From the NCBI GenBank assembly GCA_029266015.1, contig JAJUFK010000010.1:1-18925 (forward strand): a DNA stretch of 18,925 nt, read 5' to 3'. How positions within the stretch are numbered: the stretch's first letter is position 1; the number at the start of each line of letters is the position of its first letter. Both the position numbers and the translations under genes were made by a program. Source of the stretch: Bacteroidota bacterium. Lineage in GTDB: Bacteria; Bacteroidota; Bacteroidia; Bacteroidales; UBA1715. Under the pieces are notes generated by a model. It saw nothing but the letters and a program-made list of their open reading frames with translations, ran no database searches and was not told the origin of the DNA. Shown here piece by piece: positions 1 through 6,413 of this stretch.

Positions 1-2
1 AA

Positions 3-59
3 CGTGGGTATGAATCTATGACAGAATACTACACAAAATATCGCTCCATACCTTATTAA
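3..59 (+). CDS. C-terminal tail of group II intron reverse transcriptase/maturase (partial)
   Basis: An open frame runs in from the window edge and ends with TAA at 57-59, giving 18 residues (RGYESMTEYYTKYRSIPY). The stop lies immediately before domain V. Intron-encoded proteins of compact bacterial introns sit in domain IV and commonly end close to domain V. The short tail, rich in aromatic residues and beginning with a G-Y-x-S-M-T-x-x-Y pattern, looks like the extreme C-terminus of such maturases, but 18 residues cannot prove this. No reverse transcriptase or maturase motif lies inside the window. The call rests mainly on position relative to the RNA domains. The other two forward frames have earlier stops or read through domain V without resembling a known protein end. 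Confidence 0.42.
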   Translation, partial: RGYESMTEYYTKYRSIPY

Positions 60-136
60 ACCGCCGTATACGAGACCCGTACGTACGGTGGTGTGAGAGG
101 CTCTCCGATAGGCTTATGCCTATCGGCAGTCTACTC
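60..136 (+). ncRNA. Group II intron domains V and VI
   Basis: Domain V (60-92): a lower 9-bp stem pairs 60-68 with 84-92 and includes a G63-U89 wobble inside the CGC triad. A 2-nt bulge (82-83) follows, then a 4-bp upper stem (69-72 with 78-81) with a five-base loop. Domain VI (about 95-136): the outer stem pairs 95-97 with 134-136 and 98-99 with 131-132, leaving A133 unpaired as the branch-point adenine. The distal part is a perfect 9-bp hairpin, 105-113 with 118-126, with a TTAT loop. Together these form the catalytic core and lariat branch site of the intron. Pairings were read directly from the sequence; their function follows from group II intron architecture. Confidence 0.85.
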
Positions 137-138
137 GA

Positions 139-152
139 TTATAGGGCGTTTT
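139..152 (+). repeat. Left copy of 14-bp inverted repeat bounding the cassette-like unit
   Basis: TTATAGGGCGTTTT. It matches the reverse complement of 847-860 at 13 of 14 positions. It begins at or within the last base of the group II intron, so the intron appears to have inserted at the edge of this repeat. Confidence 0.7.
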
Positions 153-800
153 TTATTCTGTTCTTAATACAGGGCATTCGTCTAAGTCGATTGTTTTTTG
201 ATTTTTGTCATTGCAACTATAATTTAGTTTTGCTCTTTGTTTACCATTCGTATCTCTACCAATTCCAATCCTTATAGAGAGCCAACAGTTTTTTGTTTTG
301 TCCCAATACTCATAACTTCCATATCCACCCATTTCTGTATCAATGTCACCTTCGGGTGCCAAGAAAAAGCCAGAACCCAAAACTGCTTGCCCAGATTTGC
401 TATCAATAATAGCATTGTCTTTGCCTAAGAGTTGAAAATCATAATTTATGTTTGTCAAGTTAGTCCTAGTTACTTCCAGTATAAATTTGCTATTGTCTTT
501 TAATGCGGTAAATATTGTTCTCTTATTTAGTTTTAGGTCTTCTGGAAAATAAGTGGTGTCTTTACCAGTTATGATATAGTTGTCAATAAGTCTTATTGGC
601 TCATTATTGTCTGTAAGTCCATCAATAAAAGTCTTGTCATATTGCGATTTGTCTTTAATATAAATATCTTTTCGTTGTTTTTCAATCGAATTGGTTTTTG
701 TTGAGTCCGCCGAGATTTTTTCTCCAGTTTTTTCAGTCGTCTGAGAGTTGCAACTTATCAGTCCAAAAGCTATTGTTAAAATGTAAATTATCTGTTTCAT
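153..800 (-). CDS. Hypothetical lipoprotein (215 aa)
   Basis: A secreted lipoprotein of unknown function. The N-terminus has a short charged start (MKQ), a hydrophobic stretch to about residue 15 and a lipobox ending LISC, so Cys17 would be lipidated and the protein anchored in the periplasm or outer membrane. Residues 18-50 are polar and rich in Thr, Lys, Ser and Glu, like a linker. The rest is a soluble domain with a Gly-rich segment near 141-162 and alternating hydrophobic residues suggesting beta structure; I recognise no family. The start is supported by AGGA shortly upstream and by the signal peptide. The gene lies alone between inverted repeats, opposite in direction to the neighbouring intron and to the pse operon. 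This suggests acquired cargo rather than an operon member. Confidence 0.72.
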   Translation of the reverse strand: MKQIIYILTIAFGLISCNSQTTEKTGEKISADSTKTNSIEKQRKDIYIKDKSQYDKTFIDGLTDNNEPIRLIDNYIITGKDTTYFPEDLKLNKRTIFTALKDNSKFILEVTRTNLTNINYDFQLLGKDNAIIDSKSGQAVLGSGFFLAPEGDIDTEMGGYGSYEYWDKTKNCWLSIRIGIGRDTNGKQRAKLNYSCNDKNQKTIDLDECPVLRTE

Positions 801-846
801 TCCTAAATTATTGCGTTAGTTTTCTGAACCTGCGGGCGTCTTTTTA

Positions 847-860
847 AAATGCCCTATAAC
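847..860 (-). repeat. Right copy of 14-bp inverted repeat bounding the cassette-like unit
   Basis: AAAATGCCCTATAA, followed by C861-less context of CTATAAC at 854-860. It pairs with 139-152. Just inside the unit, GGGCGT (834-839) and ATGCCC (849-854) could also form a local hairpin across the short T/A-rich spacer. Confidence 0.65.
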
Positions 861-880
861 TACTTTATATGTTTTAGTTT

Positions 881-919
881 ATCATACATATACAACAAAA
901 TATGTTGGGTATGTATGAT
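881..919 (+). terminator. Terminator-like hairpin in the lipoprotein-pseB spacer
   Basis: The 298-base spacer between the lipoprotein gene and pseB holds one clear structure. A 10-bp perfect stem pairs 881-890 with 910-919, then a small internal loop, then a 5-bp stem (893-897 with 903-907) closed by a five-base loop. It is followed by a short T run (919-923) and preceded by A/T-rich sequence, so it could act as a factor-independent terminator, perhaps in both directions. The stem is AT-rich and therefore weak by terminator standards. The rest of the spacer holds the pseB promoter near 1033-1064 and no supportable gene. Confidence 0.5.
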
Positions 920-1032
920 TTTTATATATTTCTTTCAACCACCAAATATACAAAAAATACTATACACGATTACTAAAATTGTCAACTATTATTTCTTTCG
1001 TGCATAATTTTGAATTCGTTTTTGTATTTCAC

Positions 1033-1064
1033 TTGTGGTATTTAGGATAAATGTAGTACTTTTG
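1033..1064 (+). promoter_or_regulatory. Bacteroidota-type promoter for the pse operon
   Basis: TTG at 1033-1035 (-33 region) is followed after 21 bases by TACTTTTG at 1057-1064, which fits the TAnnTTTG -7 element. Transcription would begin near 1071. That argues against the in-frame upstream ATG at 1072 and for the pseB start at 1099. Confidence 0.6.
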
Positions 1065-1098
1065 AAAAAATTTGTATATTTACAAAACGTTATATAAC

Positions 1099-2106
1099 AT
1101 GCTCAACAATACATCAATACTTATTACCGGCGGTACCGGTTCGTTCGGAAAAAAGTTCGTGGAAACCGTACTTGCAAAATATCCTCATATTAAACGCCTT
1201 GTAATCTACTCGCGCGATGAGTTGAAACAGTTTGAAATGGCGCAACAGTTTTCTCCTCAAACATACAAAGGATTACGATTTTTTATAGGTGATGTACGCG
1301 ATGGCGAACGCCTCAAACGTGCCTGCGAAGGTATCGACATTATTGTGCATGCTGCTGCTCTCAAACAAGTTCCTACTGCCGAATACAATCCGTTTGAAGC
1401 AGTGAAAACCAACATTATGGGAGCTCAAAATATTATAGAGGCTGCTATGGATTGCGGTATTCAAAAGGTAGTGGCTCTCTCAACCGATAAAGCTGCGGCT
1501 CCTATCAATCTGTATGGGGCTACCAAATTGGTTTCCGACAAATTATTTATCTCTGCCAATAATATCAAAGGACATAGAAATCTTACCTTTTCGGTGGTTC
1601 GCTATGGCAATGTAATGGGTTCGCGTGGGTCGGTTATTCCATTTTTTATGAGTAAACGCAGCGAAGGTACATTGCCTATTACTCATATGGAAATGACCCG
1701 TTTCAACATTTCGCTCGAAGAAGGGGTAAATATGGTACTATATGCTATAGAACATGGTATAGGAGGCGAAATATTTGTTCCCAAAATTCCATCGTACAAA
1801 ATTGATGTGCTTGCTCGTGCTATAGCACCAAGCTGTAAATTAGTGGATATAGGTATTCGTCCGGGAGAAAAATTGCACGAAGAAATGATAACTTCAAGCG
1901 ATTCTTACAATACCATTGATGCCGGCACATATTACATAATTTTACCAACCGATGCCAACAAAGATTTGTATCTAAGCACCTATAAGGCAAAACCGGTAAC
2001 TCCCGGATTTACCTACAATTCGGGCGAAAATGATATGTGGCTCGACGAAGAAGCAATTCGTAAGCTTATTGTAAAACATGTAGATCCATCGTTTAAGCCT
2101 TTATAA
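1099..2106 (+). CDS. pseB: UDP-N-acetylglucosamine 4,6-dehydratase (inverting), PseB
   Basis: First enzyme of pseudaminic acid synthesis. It dehydrates UDP-GlcNAc at C4/C6 with C5 inversion to the 4-keto-6-deoxy-L-arabino sugar, in the cytoplasm with bound NADP. The 335-residue product starts MLNNTSILITGGTGSFG: a Rossmann nucleotide-binding loop (GGTGSFG, 11-17) at the place and length usual for PseB. The extended-SDR catalytic region is seen as STDK (128-131) and YGATK (139-143), giving Asp130, Lys131, Tyr139 and Lys143. An in-frame ATG at 1072 would add nine residues that precede the conserved start and lie at the predicted transcription start, so 1099 is preferred. The gene leads a four-gene operon with 11 bases to pseC. 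A retaining homologue is less likely given the neighbours. Confidence 0.88.
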   Translation: MLNNTSILITGGTGSFGKKFVETVLAKYPHIKRLVIYSRDELKQFEMAQQFSPQTYKGLRFFIGDVRDGERLKRACEGIDIIVHAAALKQVPTAEYNPFEAVKTNIMGAQNIIEAAMDCGIQKVVALSTDKAAAPINLYGATKLVSDKLFISANNIKGHRNLTFSVVRYGNVMGSRGSVIPFFMSKRSEGTLPITHMEMTRFNISLEEGVNMVLYAIEHGIGGEIFVPKIPSYKIDVLARAIAPSCKLVDIGIRPGEKLHEEMITSSDSYNTIDAGTYYIILPTDANKDLYLSTYKAKPVTPGFTYNSGENDMWLDEEAIRKLIVKHVDPSFKPL

Positions 2107-2117
2107 CAGTTGCGGCA

Positions 2118-3263
2118 ATGATTCCTTACGGTAAACAACATATAACCGACGACGATATAGCTGCTGTAATAGAAACATTGCAGTCAGATTTTTTAACGCA
2201 AGGTCCTAAAATTGCCGAATTTGAACAAGCTTTTGCTGCGTATGTTGGCAGTTCGTATGCCGTAGCCGTAAACAACGGTACTGCTGCATTGCACCTTGGT
2301 GTATTGGCTTTGGGGTTACAACCGCATCACAAGGTTATAACTACTCCTATTACATTTGCTGCAAGTGCCAACTGTATTCAGTTTTGCGGTGCTCAGGTGT
2401 TGTTTGCCGATATTGACCCGCACACATTCCTCATTGATATAAACCAGGTTGAAGCTTTGTGTCAAACACACAAAGATGCAGTTGGTATAATTCCCGTAGA
2501 TTTTGCCGGATACCCGGTACACATGGAACAATTGCGTTCAGTAGCACAAAAATACGGATTGTGGATTTTAGAAGATGCCTGTCATGCTCCCGGTGCTTGG
2601 TTCACCGATTCGCAAGGCACAACTCAATTGTGCGGAAATGGCGTGTTTGCCGACGCTACTGCATTTTCGTTTCACCCGGTTAAGCATATTGCAACGGGCG
2701 AAGGCGGTATGATAACTACCAACAACAAAGAACTCTACGAAAAACTGTTGATGCTTCGTACACACGGAATTACACGCAATCCGAAACTATTACACGAAAA
2801 TCACGGAGGCTGGTATTACGAAATGCACGAATTAGGATATAATTACCGTATTACCGATTTTCAATGTGCATTGGGTATTAGTCAACTTAAGCGTGCGCAG
2901 GCTTCGTTGCTGCGCCGTAACCAAATAGCACACCACTATACACAAGCATTTGCACAGTGTAAACACATTACTACTCCATTTGTTGCTGCCAATGTGTTTC
3001 ATGCGTATCATTTATATGTAATTCAGGTGCCAAATCGTAAGGAATTGTATGATTATTTGCGTACAAAAGATATTTTTACACAAGTACATTATATTCCAGT
3101 ACATACTATGCCCTATTACAAAGCTCAAGGGTACAAACAAGGCGATTTCCCCATAGCCGAAGCTTATTACGCCACCTGCTTAAGTTTGCCTATGTACCCT
3201 AGTTTGCAGCAACACGAACAAGATTTTGTAATTTCTACTATTCTCGATTTTTATACTAGCTAA
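2118..3263 (+). CDS. pseC: UDP-4-amino-4,6-dideoxy-N-acetyl-altrosamine transaminase, PseC
   Basis: PLP-dependent aminotransferase of the DegT/DnrJ/EryC1 family. It transfers an amino group from glutamate to the 4-keto sugar made by PseB. The 381-residue length and the start MIPYGKQHITDDDI are typical for PseC. Visible motifs: NNGTAAL (52-58) for cofactor phosphate contact, EDACHA (152-157) with the Asp that holds the pyridine nitrogen, and SFHPVKHIATGEGG (184-197), where Lys189 forms the Schiff base. The C-terminal part carries YHLYVIQV and a HYIPVHTMPYY segment characteristic of sugar aminotransferases of this family. Lying between pseB and a pse-associated methyltransferase, its substrate assignment is strong, although sequence alone cannot rule out a related 4-keto sugar. 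Confidence 0.87.
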   Translation: MIPYGKQHITDDDIAAVIETLQSDFLTQGPKIAEFEQAFAAYVGSSYAVAVNNGTAALHLGVLALGLQPHHKVITTPITFAASANCIQFCGAQVLFADIDPHTFLIDINQVEALCQTHKDAVGIIPVDFAGYPVHMEQLRSVAQKYGLWILEDACHAPGAWFTDSQGTTQLCGNGVFADATAFSFHPVKHIATGEGGMITTNNKELYEKLLMLRTHGITRNPKLLHENHGGWYYEMHELGYNYRITDFQCALGISQLKRAQASLLRRNQIAHHYTQAFAQCKHITTPFVAANVFHAYHLYVIQVPNRKELYDYLRTKDIFTQVHYIPVHTMPYYKAQGYKQGDFPIAEAYYATCLSLPMYPSLQQHEQDFVISTILDFYTS

Positions 3264-3265
3264 TT

Positions 3266-3907
3266 ATGCATACAGAACAAATAGATTTTTGGACAGGAAC
3301 TTTTGGAAAAGAATATACCGACCGGAATACGCGTGATCAACAAGAATGGGATTCGTTTTTTATAAACTATTTTGGTTGTACCAAATTAGAGATAAACAAT
3401 CGTTGTTTCGGACATCTGCCTAAAGACGCAAAAATATTGGAAGTAGGAACCAACACCGGCATGCAGTTGGCCGGCTTACAACGTATGGGATTTACCAATT
3501 TGTATGGTATAGAATTGCAATGGTATGCAGTAGAAAAGGCTAAAGAATATACCAAAGGCATAAACATAATTCAGGGTTCAGGATTCGATATTCCTTTCAA
3601 AGACGGGTACTTTGATTTGGTTATAACCAATGGCGTGCTTATTCACATAGCACCCAAAGATTTACCTGCCATAATGAGCGAAATTGTACGTTGTTCAAAA
3701 CAATACATTGCAGGTTTTGAATACTATGCCGAAGAATGTACCGACATAAATTACAGAGGAAATACGGGGTTTTTGTGGAAAATGGATTACGAAGCAAAAT
3801 ATCGTGAATTGTTTCCACAGCTAAAACCAGTGTACAAACAATTGTATCCGTACCTCAACAGTCAAGAGCAAGGCAACAAAGATTGTATGTATTTATTGGA
3901 AAAATAA
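3266..3907 (+). CDS. Pseudaminic acid biosynthesis-associated methyltransferase
   Basis: A 213-residue class I SAM-dependent methyltransferase. Motif I is ILEVGTNTGMQL (57-68), followed by an acidic residue after the next strand (YGIEL), then GFDIPFKDGYFDLVITNGVLIH covering the usual motifs II and III. The start resembles a small family found beside pse genes (TEQ-x-x-FW-x-G-x-FG-x-x-Y-x-x-RN). It starts two bases after pseC and ends four bases before pseF, so it is co-translated with the pathway. It probably O- or N-methylates the nonulosonic acid, or a substituent on it, to give a modified surface sugar; the exact acceptor cannot be read from the sequence. It sits where many pse loci have the acetyltransferase pseH, but its fold is a methyltransferase and cannot replace that step. 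Confidence 0.8.
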   Translation: MHTEQIDFWTGTFGKEYTDRNTRDQQEWDSFFINYFGCTKLEINNRCFGHLPKDAKILEVGTNTGMQLAGLQRMGFTNLYGIELQWYAVEKAKEYTKGINIIQGSGFDIPFKDGYFDLVITNGVLIHIAPKDLPAIMSEIVRCSKQYIAGFEYYAEECTDINYRGNTGFLWKMDYEAKYRELFPQLKPVYKQLYPYLNSQEQGNKDCMYLLEK

Positions 3908-3911
3908 TACC

Positions 3912-4598
3912 ATGAATTGTATAGCTATAATACCGGCACGAGGCGGCAGCAAACGTATTCCACGAAAGAACATTAAACCCTTTCACGGAAAACCTATTAT
4001 AGCATATTCTATAGAAGCTGCACTGCAATCGGGTTTGTTTACCGAAGTTATGGTATCAACCGACGATGAAGAAATAGCTGAAATAGCAAAATCATACGGT
4101 GCTAAAGTACCATTCTATAGAAGTGCCGAAACTGCAAACGATTTTGCACATTTGGCTCAAGTAATAGAAGAAGTGTTGGCAATGTATGCACAGCAAGGAA
4201 AAACCTTTGATGCGTTTTGTTGCATATTGCCTACCGCACCATTTATTTCTCACAAACGAATTATTGAGGCATATCATGTACTTACAGAAAAACACTGCGA
4301 TTCAGTATTTGCCGTGGTGCAATATAGTTATCCTATACAACGAGCATTGTATATTCGTCAGAATAAAGTAAGCATGTGCAATCCCGAGCATTTGCTAACC
4401 CGTTCGCAAGATTTAGAACCTACCTACCACGACAGTGGGCAATTTTATTGGTGCAACACCCAACAATTTATTACCAACAAAGTATTTCTGAGCAACAACA
4501 CCGGAGCCGTGGTGCTATCGGCTATGGAAGTGCAAGATATTGATACCGAAGAAGATTGGAAAATAGCAGAGTTTAAATATAAAGCGTATAGAATATAA
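3912..4598 (+). CDS. pseF: CMP-pseudaminic acid cytidylyltransferase, PseF
   Basis: Activates the nine-carbon sugar with CTP, releasing pyrophosphate, so that a transferase can use it. The 228-residue product opens with the cytidylyltransferase signature IIPARGGSKRIPRKNI (5-20), whose Arg and Lys residues bind the CTP phosphates. It continues with VSTDDEEIAEIA (about 48-59) and the family C-terminal Asp region VQDIDTEEDW (209-218). The length matches PseF and sialic-acid type CMP synthetases (about 220-235). The operon context favours pseudaminic over N-acetylneuraminic or legionaminic acid. It is the last gene of the operon: the stop codon directly abuts the stop of radA on the other strand, with no intergenic bases for a separate terminator. 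Confidence 0.85.
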   Translation: MNCIAIIPARGGSKRIPRKNIKPFHGKPIIAYSIEAALQSGLFTEVMVSTDDEEIAEIAKSYGAKVPFYRSAETANDFAHLAQVIEEVLAMYAQQGKTFDAFCCILPTAPFISHKRIIEAYHVLTEKHCDSVFAVVQYSYPIQRALYIRQNKVSMCNPEHLLTRSQDLEPTYHDSGQFYWCNTQQFITNKVFLSNNTGAVVLSAMEVQDIDTEEDWKIAEFKYKAYRI

Positions 4599-5966
4599 CT
4601 ATTCATTTACTTTTGAATCTGGCTTAAACAAAGCTCTAAAGGTAGTGTCAATTCGAGTACAATGCACTATATTAGTATGTTTGCTTTGCTCATGTACATC
4701 ATGTTTTGGAATAAACATTTGTTGTATGCCCAATTTACTGCATTCTTTTATACGTTTTTCTAAATGTCCCACCATTCGCACCTCACCGGTAAGTCCTATT
4801 TCGCCTGCAAAACAATACGATGCAGGTATATACACATCAAAAAGTGAAGAAAGTATAGCAGCAACTACAGCCAAATCTATTGCAGTATCTTGTACTTTAA
4901 TGCCTCCGGCTATGTTCACAAATACATCTTTTGTGTACATTTTTACTCCCAAACGCTTTTCTAATACAGCAAGCAACATATTGAGTCGTTTGGCATCGTA
5001 TCCATTTACACTCCGTTGTGGTGTTCCGTATGCCGCAGTGCTCACAAGGGCTTGTACCTCAATAAGCAAAGGTCTTACACCTTCCATTACCGATGCCACT
5101 GCTACACCACTTAATTTTTCAGGATTGCCGCTAAGCAGCATTTCGGAAGGATTTGAAACTTCACGAAGTCCTGATTGAACCATTTCAAAAATACCTATTT
5201 CTGATGTTGATCCAAACCTATTTTTATTACTTCGTAAAATTCGATATACATTGTGCATATCGCCTTCAAATTGTAATACCACATCTACCATATGTTCCAA
5301 TATTTTTGGACCGGCAATACTGCCTTCTTTAGTAATATGTCCAATTAAAATTATAGGTATATGCGTTTTTTTAGCAACTTCAATCAACACATTGGTAGTT
5401 TCACGAATTTGCGAAACACTCCCCGGCGATGAATCTATATCAGGATGTTTGAGCGTTTGCACCGAATCTACTATAACCAATTCGGGCTGCAATGTTTCAA
5501 TTTGATGTAATATAGATTGCACATCGGTTTCACTATAGATAATACAAGAATCTTTGTGCATATTCAATCGTTTGGCACGTAATGAAATTTGTTGCGGACT
5601 TTCTTCGCCCGAAACATAGAGCGTTTTTTTTGTAAGAGCAACGGCAACTTGCAATAATAAAGTAGATTTTCCAATACCGGGTTCTCCACCCAATAAAATA
5701 ACCGAACCCGGTACTATACCACCACCTATTACCTGATTAAGCTCATGAATTCCGGTATCTATACGTGTATGGTTTTCAGATTTAATTTCGGTTAAAACAA
5801 TAGGTTTGGTTGTAACCGAAGGCGAGTTTGATTTTGATGCAACCGACGATGTTATAATTTCTTCTTGAAACGTATTCCAATTGTTACAAGAATTACATTT
5901 CCCAATCCATTTAGGCGATTGAGCTCCACATGATTGACAAACATAAATTGTTTTGGATTTTGCCAC
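4599..5966 (-). CDS. radA: DNA repair protein RadA (Sms)
   Basis: Branch-migrating helicase of recombinational repair, acting on recombination intermediates with RecA. The 455 residues show the full architecture: an N-terminal C4 zinc finger (Cys10, Cys13, Cys24, Cys27), a RecA-like ATPase with Walker A GEPGIGKS (94-101) and Walker B LVIVD (163-167), the RadA-specific KNRFG (248-252), and a C-terminal Lon-protease-like domain. The start is GTG at 5964-5966 in a TAGTG overlap with the upstream lipoprotein stop, which implies translational coupling. ATG-initiated alternatives would cut into the zinc finger. A -7 element upstream of the lipoprotein gene probably drives the pair. The 3' end meets pseF head-on without a gap. 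Confidence 0.96.
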   Translation of the reverse strand: MAKSKTIYVCQSCGAQSPKWIGKCNSCNNWNTFQEEIITSSVASKSNSPSVTTKPIVLTEIKSENHTRIDTGIHELNQVIGGGIVPGSVILLGGEPGIGKSTLLLQVAVALTKKTLYVSGEESPQQISLRAKRLNMHKDSCIIYSETDVQSILHQIETLQPELVIVDSVQTLKHPDIDSSPGSVSQIRETTNVLIEVAKKTHIPIILIGHITKEGSIAGPKILEHMVDVVLQFEGDMHNVYRILRSNKNRFGSTSEIGIFEMVQSGLREVSNPSEMLLSGNPEKLSGVAVASVMEGVRPLLIEVQALVSTAAYGTPQRSVNGYDAKRLNMLLAVLEKRLGVKMYTKDVFVNIAGGIKVQDTAIDLAVVAAILSSLFDVYIPASYCFAGEIGLTGEVRMVGHLEKRIKECSKLGIQQMFIPKHDVHEQSKHTNIVHCTRIDTTFRALFKPDSKVNE

Positions 5967-6367
5967 TATTTTTTCTGAAATTCTCGTCGTAAAAAGGCAC
6001 CGGCAGTTTCACCATTACCAAATTCTACGCGTTGAAGAATAAGAAATTTTTTATTTAATCGTTCAACACGCCATTTACCATCCATACCTTTAGGGCCAAG
6101 TCCTTTAATTTCAATATAAGGTATTACAGCATTGCGAGCAAAAGCTTCCCAGTCGCCGGTAACTGTTCCTACCGGATCACCGTTAATGTCATGAAAAATA
6201 TCAAGTTTTCCGCCGTCATTAAAAGTCCATGTAGCATCATCAGGAAAATTATCTTGCCCTACATTTACTACTTGCCATTCTCCTATTATTTTTACTTCGG
6301 TTCGTTTTGAACACATAGTAAAAGTAAAAATAAATGTTAAGGCATATAGAAAAAATTTAAACTTCAT
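5966..6367 (-). CDS. Lipocalin-like small lipoprotein
   Basis: A 133-residue secreted protein, here started at the second in-frame methionine (MKFKFFLYALTF). The longer frame would begin inside the predicted -7 box, and the short start gives a clean signal peptide. The export segment ends F-T-M-C, a lipobox-like site with an atypical Met before the Cys. The mature part begins with the pattern IIGEWQVV, continues with TWTFNDGGKLDIF and a GDWEA repeat-like strand, and ends in beta-rich sequence. This matches the small eight-stranded lipocalin-like or DUF-type barrels common in Bacteroidota. The ligand is unknown. The stop overlaps the radA start by one base, an odd pairing of an envelope lipoprotein with a cytoplasmic repair protein. 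Confidence 0.68.
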   Translation of the reverse strand: MKFKFFLYALTFIFTFTMCSKRTEVKIIGEWQVVNVGQDNFPDDATWTFNDGGKLDIFHDINGDPVGTVTGDWEAFARNAVIPYIEIKGLGPKGMDGKWRVERLNKKFLILQRVEFGNGETAGAFLRREFQKK

Positions 6368-6388
6368 ATTTTTTTGAAAATTAGATTT

Positions 6389-6396
6389 CAAAGATA
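6389..6396 (-). promoter_or_regulatory. Predicted -7 box for lipocalin-like gene and radA
   Basis: On the minus strand the bases read TATCTTTG, a full match to TAnnTTTG. It lies about 22 bases upstream of the ATG at 6367, inside the short gap after rfaE2. No convincing -33 TTTG is seen. It suggests the lipoprotein-radA pair can be transcribed separately from the panC-panD run. Confidence 0.45.
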
Positions 6397-6413
6397 AAAA
6401 ATAATTTGAAATA

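Larger units (their letters stand above)
1..139 (+). mobile_element. 3' end of a group II intron (IIC-like), truncated by window edge
   Basis: The first ~139 bases read as the terminal part of a group II intron: the C-terminus of an intron-encoded protein up to 59, domain V at 60-92, and domain VI at about 95-136 with a bulged adenine at 133. The intron most likely ends at A138-T139 (the usual AY end), six bases after the branch adenine; an end at 140 cannot be excluded. The domain V triad reads CGC (62-64), which is known from the IIC class, whereas most other classes carry AGC. IIC introns are known to insert next to terminator hairpins or integron attC sites. Here the downstream flank is an inverted-repeat-bounded gene on the opposite strand. 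The rest of the intron lies upstream of the window. Confidence 0.82.
139..860 (-). mobile_element. Integron-cassette-like unit carrying one lipoprotein gene
   Basis: The stretch is bounded by a 14-bp imperfect inverted repeat (139-152 and 847-860, 13 of 14 matching) and contains a single minus-strand gene with short flanks. Read on the minus strand, the unit opens with GTTATAGGGC and closes with GCCCTATAA. This is the order expected for an integron cassette, whose first bases derive from the R' half of one attC and whose end starts the R'' half of the next. The R''/R' halves CTATAAC and GTTATAG are exactly complementary but depart from the GTTRRRY consensus. A group II intron of IIC type lies directly against one repeat in opposite orientation to the gene, as described for IIC-attC introns. 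No integrase or second cassette is visible, so this remains inference. Confidence 0.4.

Noticed and set aside
812..860. Complete canonical attC site
   Set aside because: GTT precedes AAC rather than following it, and the core does not match RYYYAAC/GTTRRRY, so only the cassette-boundary reading is kept.
1072..1098. Upstream in-frame ATG extending PseB by nine residues
   Set aside because: It coincides with the predicted transcription start, and the added residues precede the conserved MLNNTSILITGGTGSFG start.
4645..5505. Long open frames on the plus strand across radA
   Set aside because: They are antisense shadows of a strongly recognised radA gene, with Cys/Ser/Thr-rich unlikely proteins and no start context.
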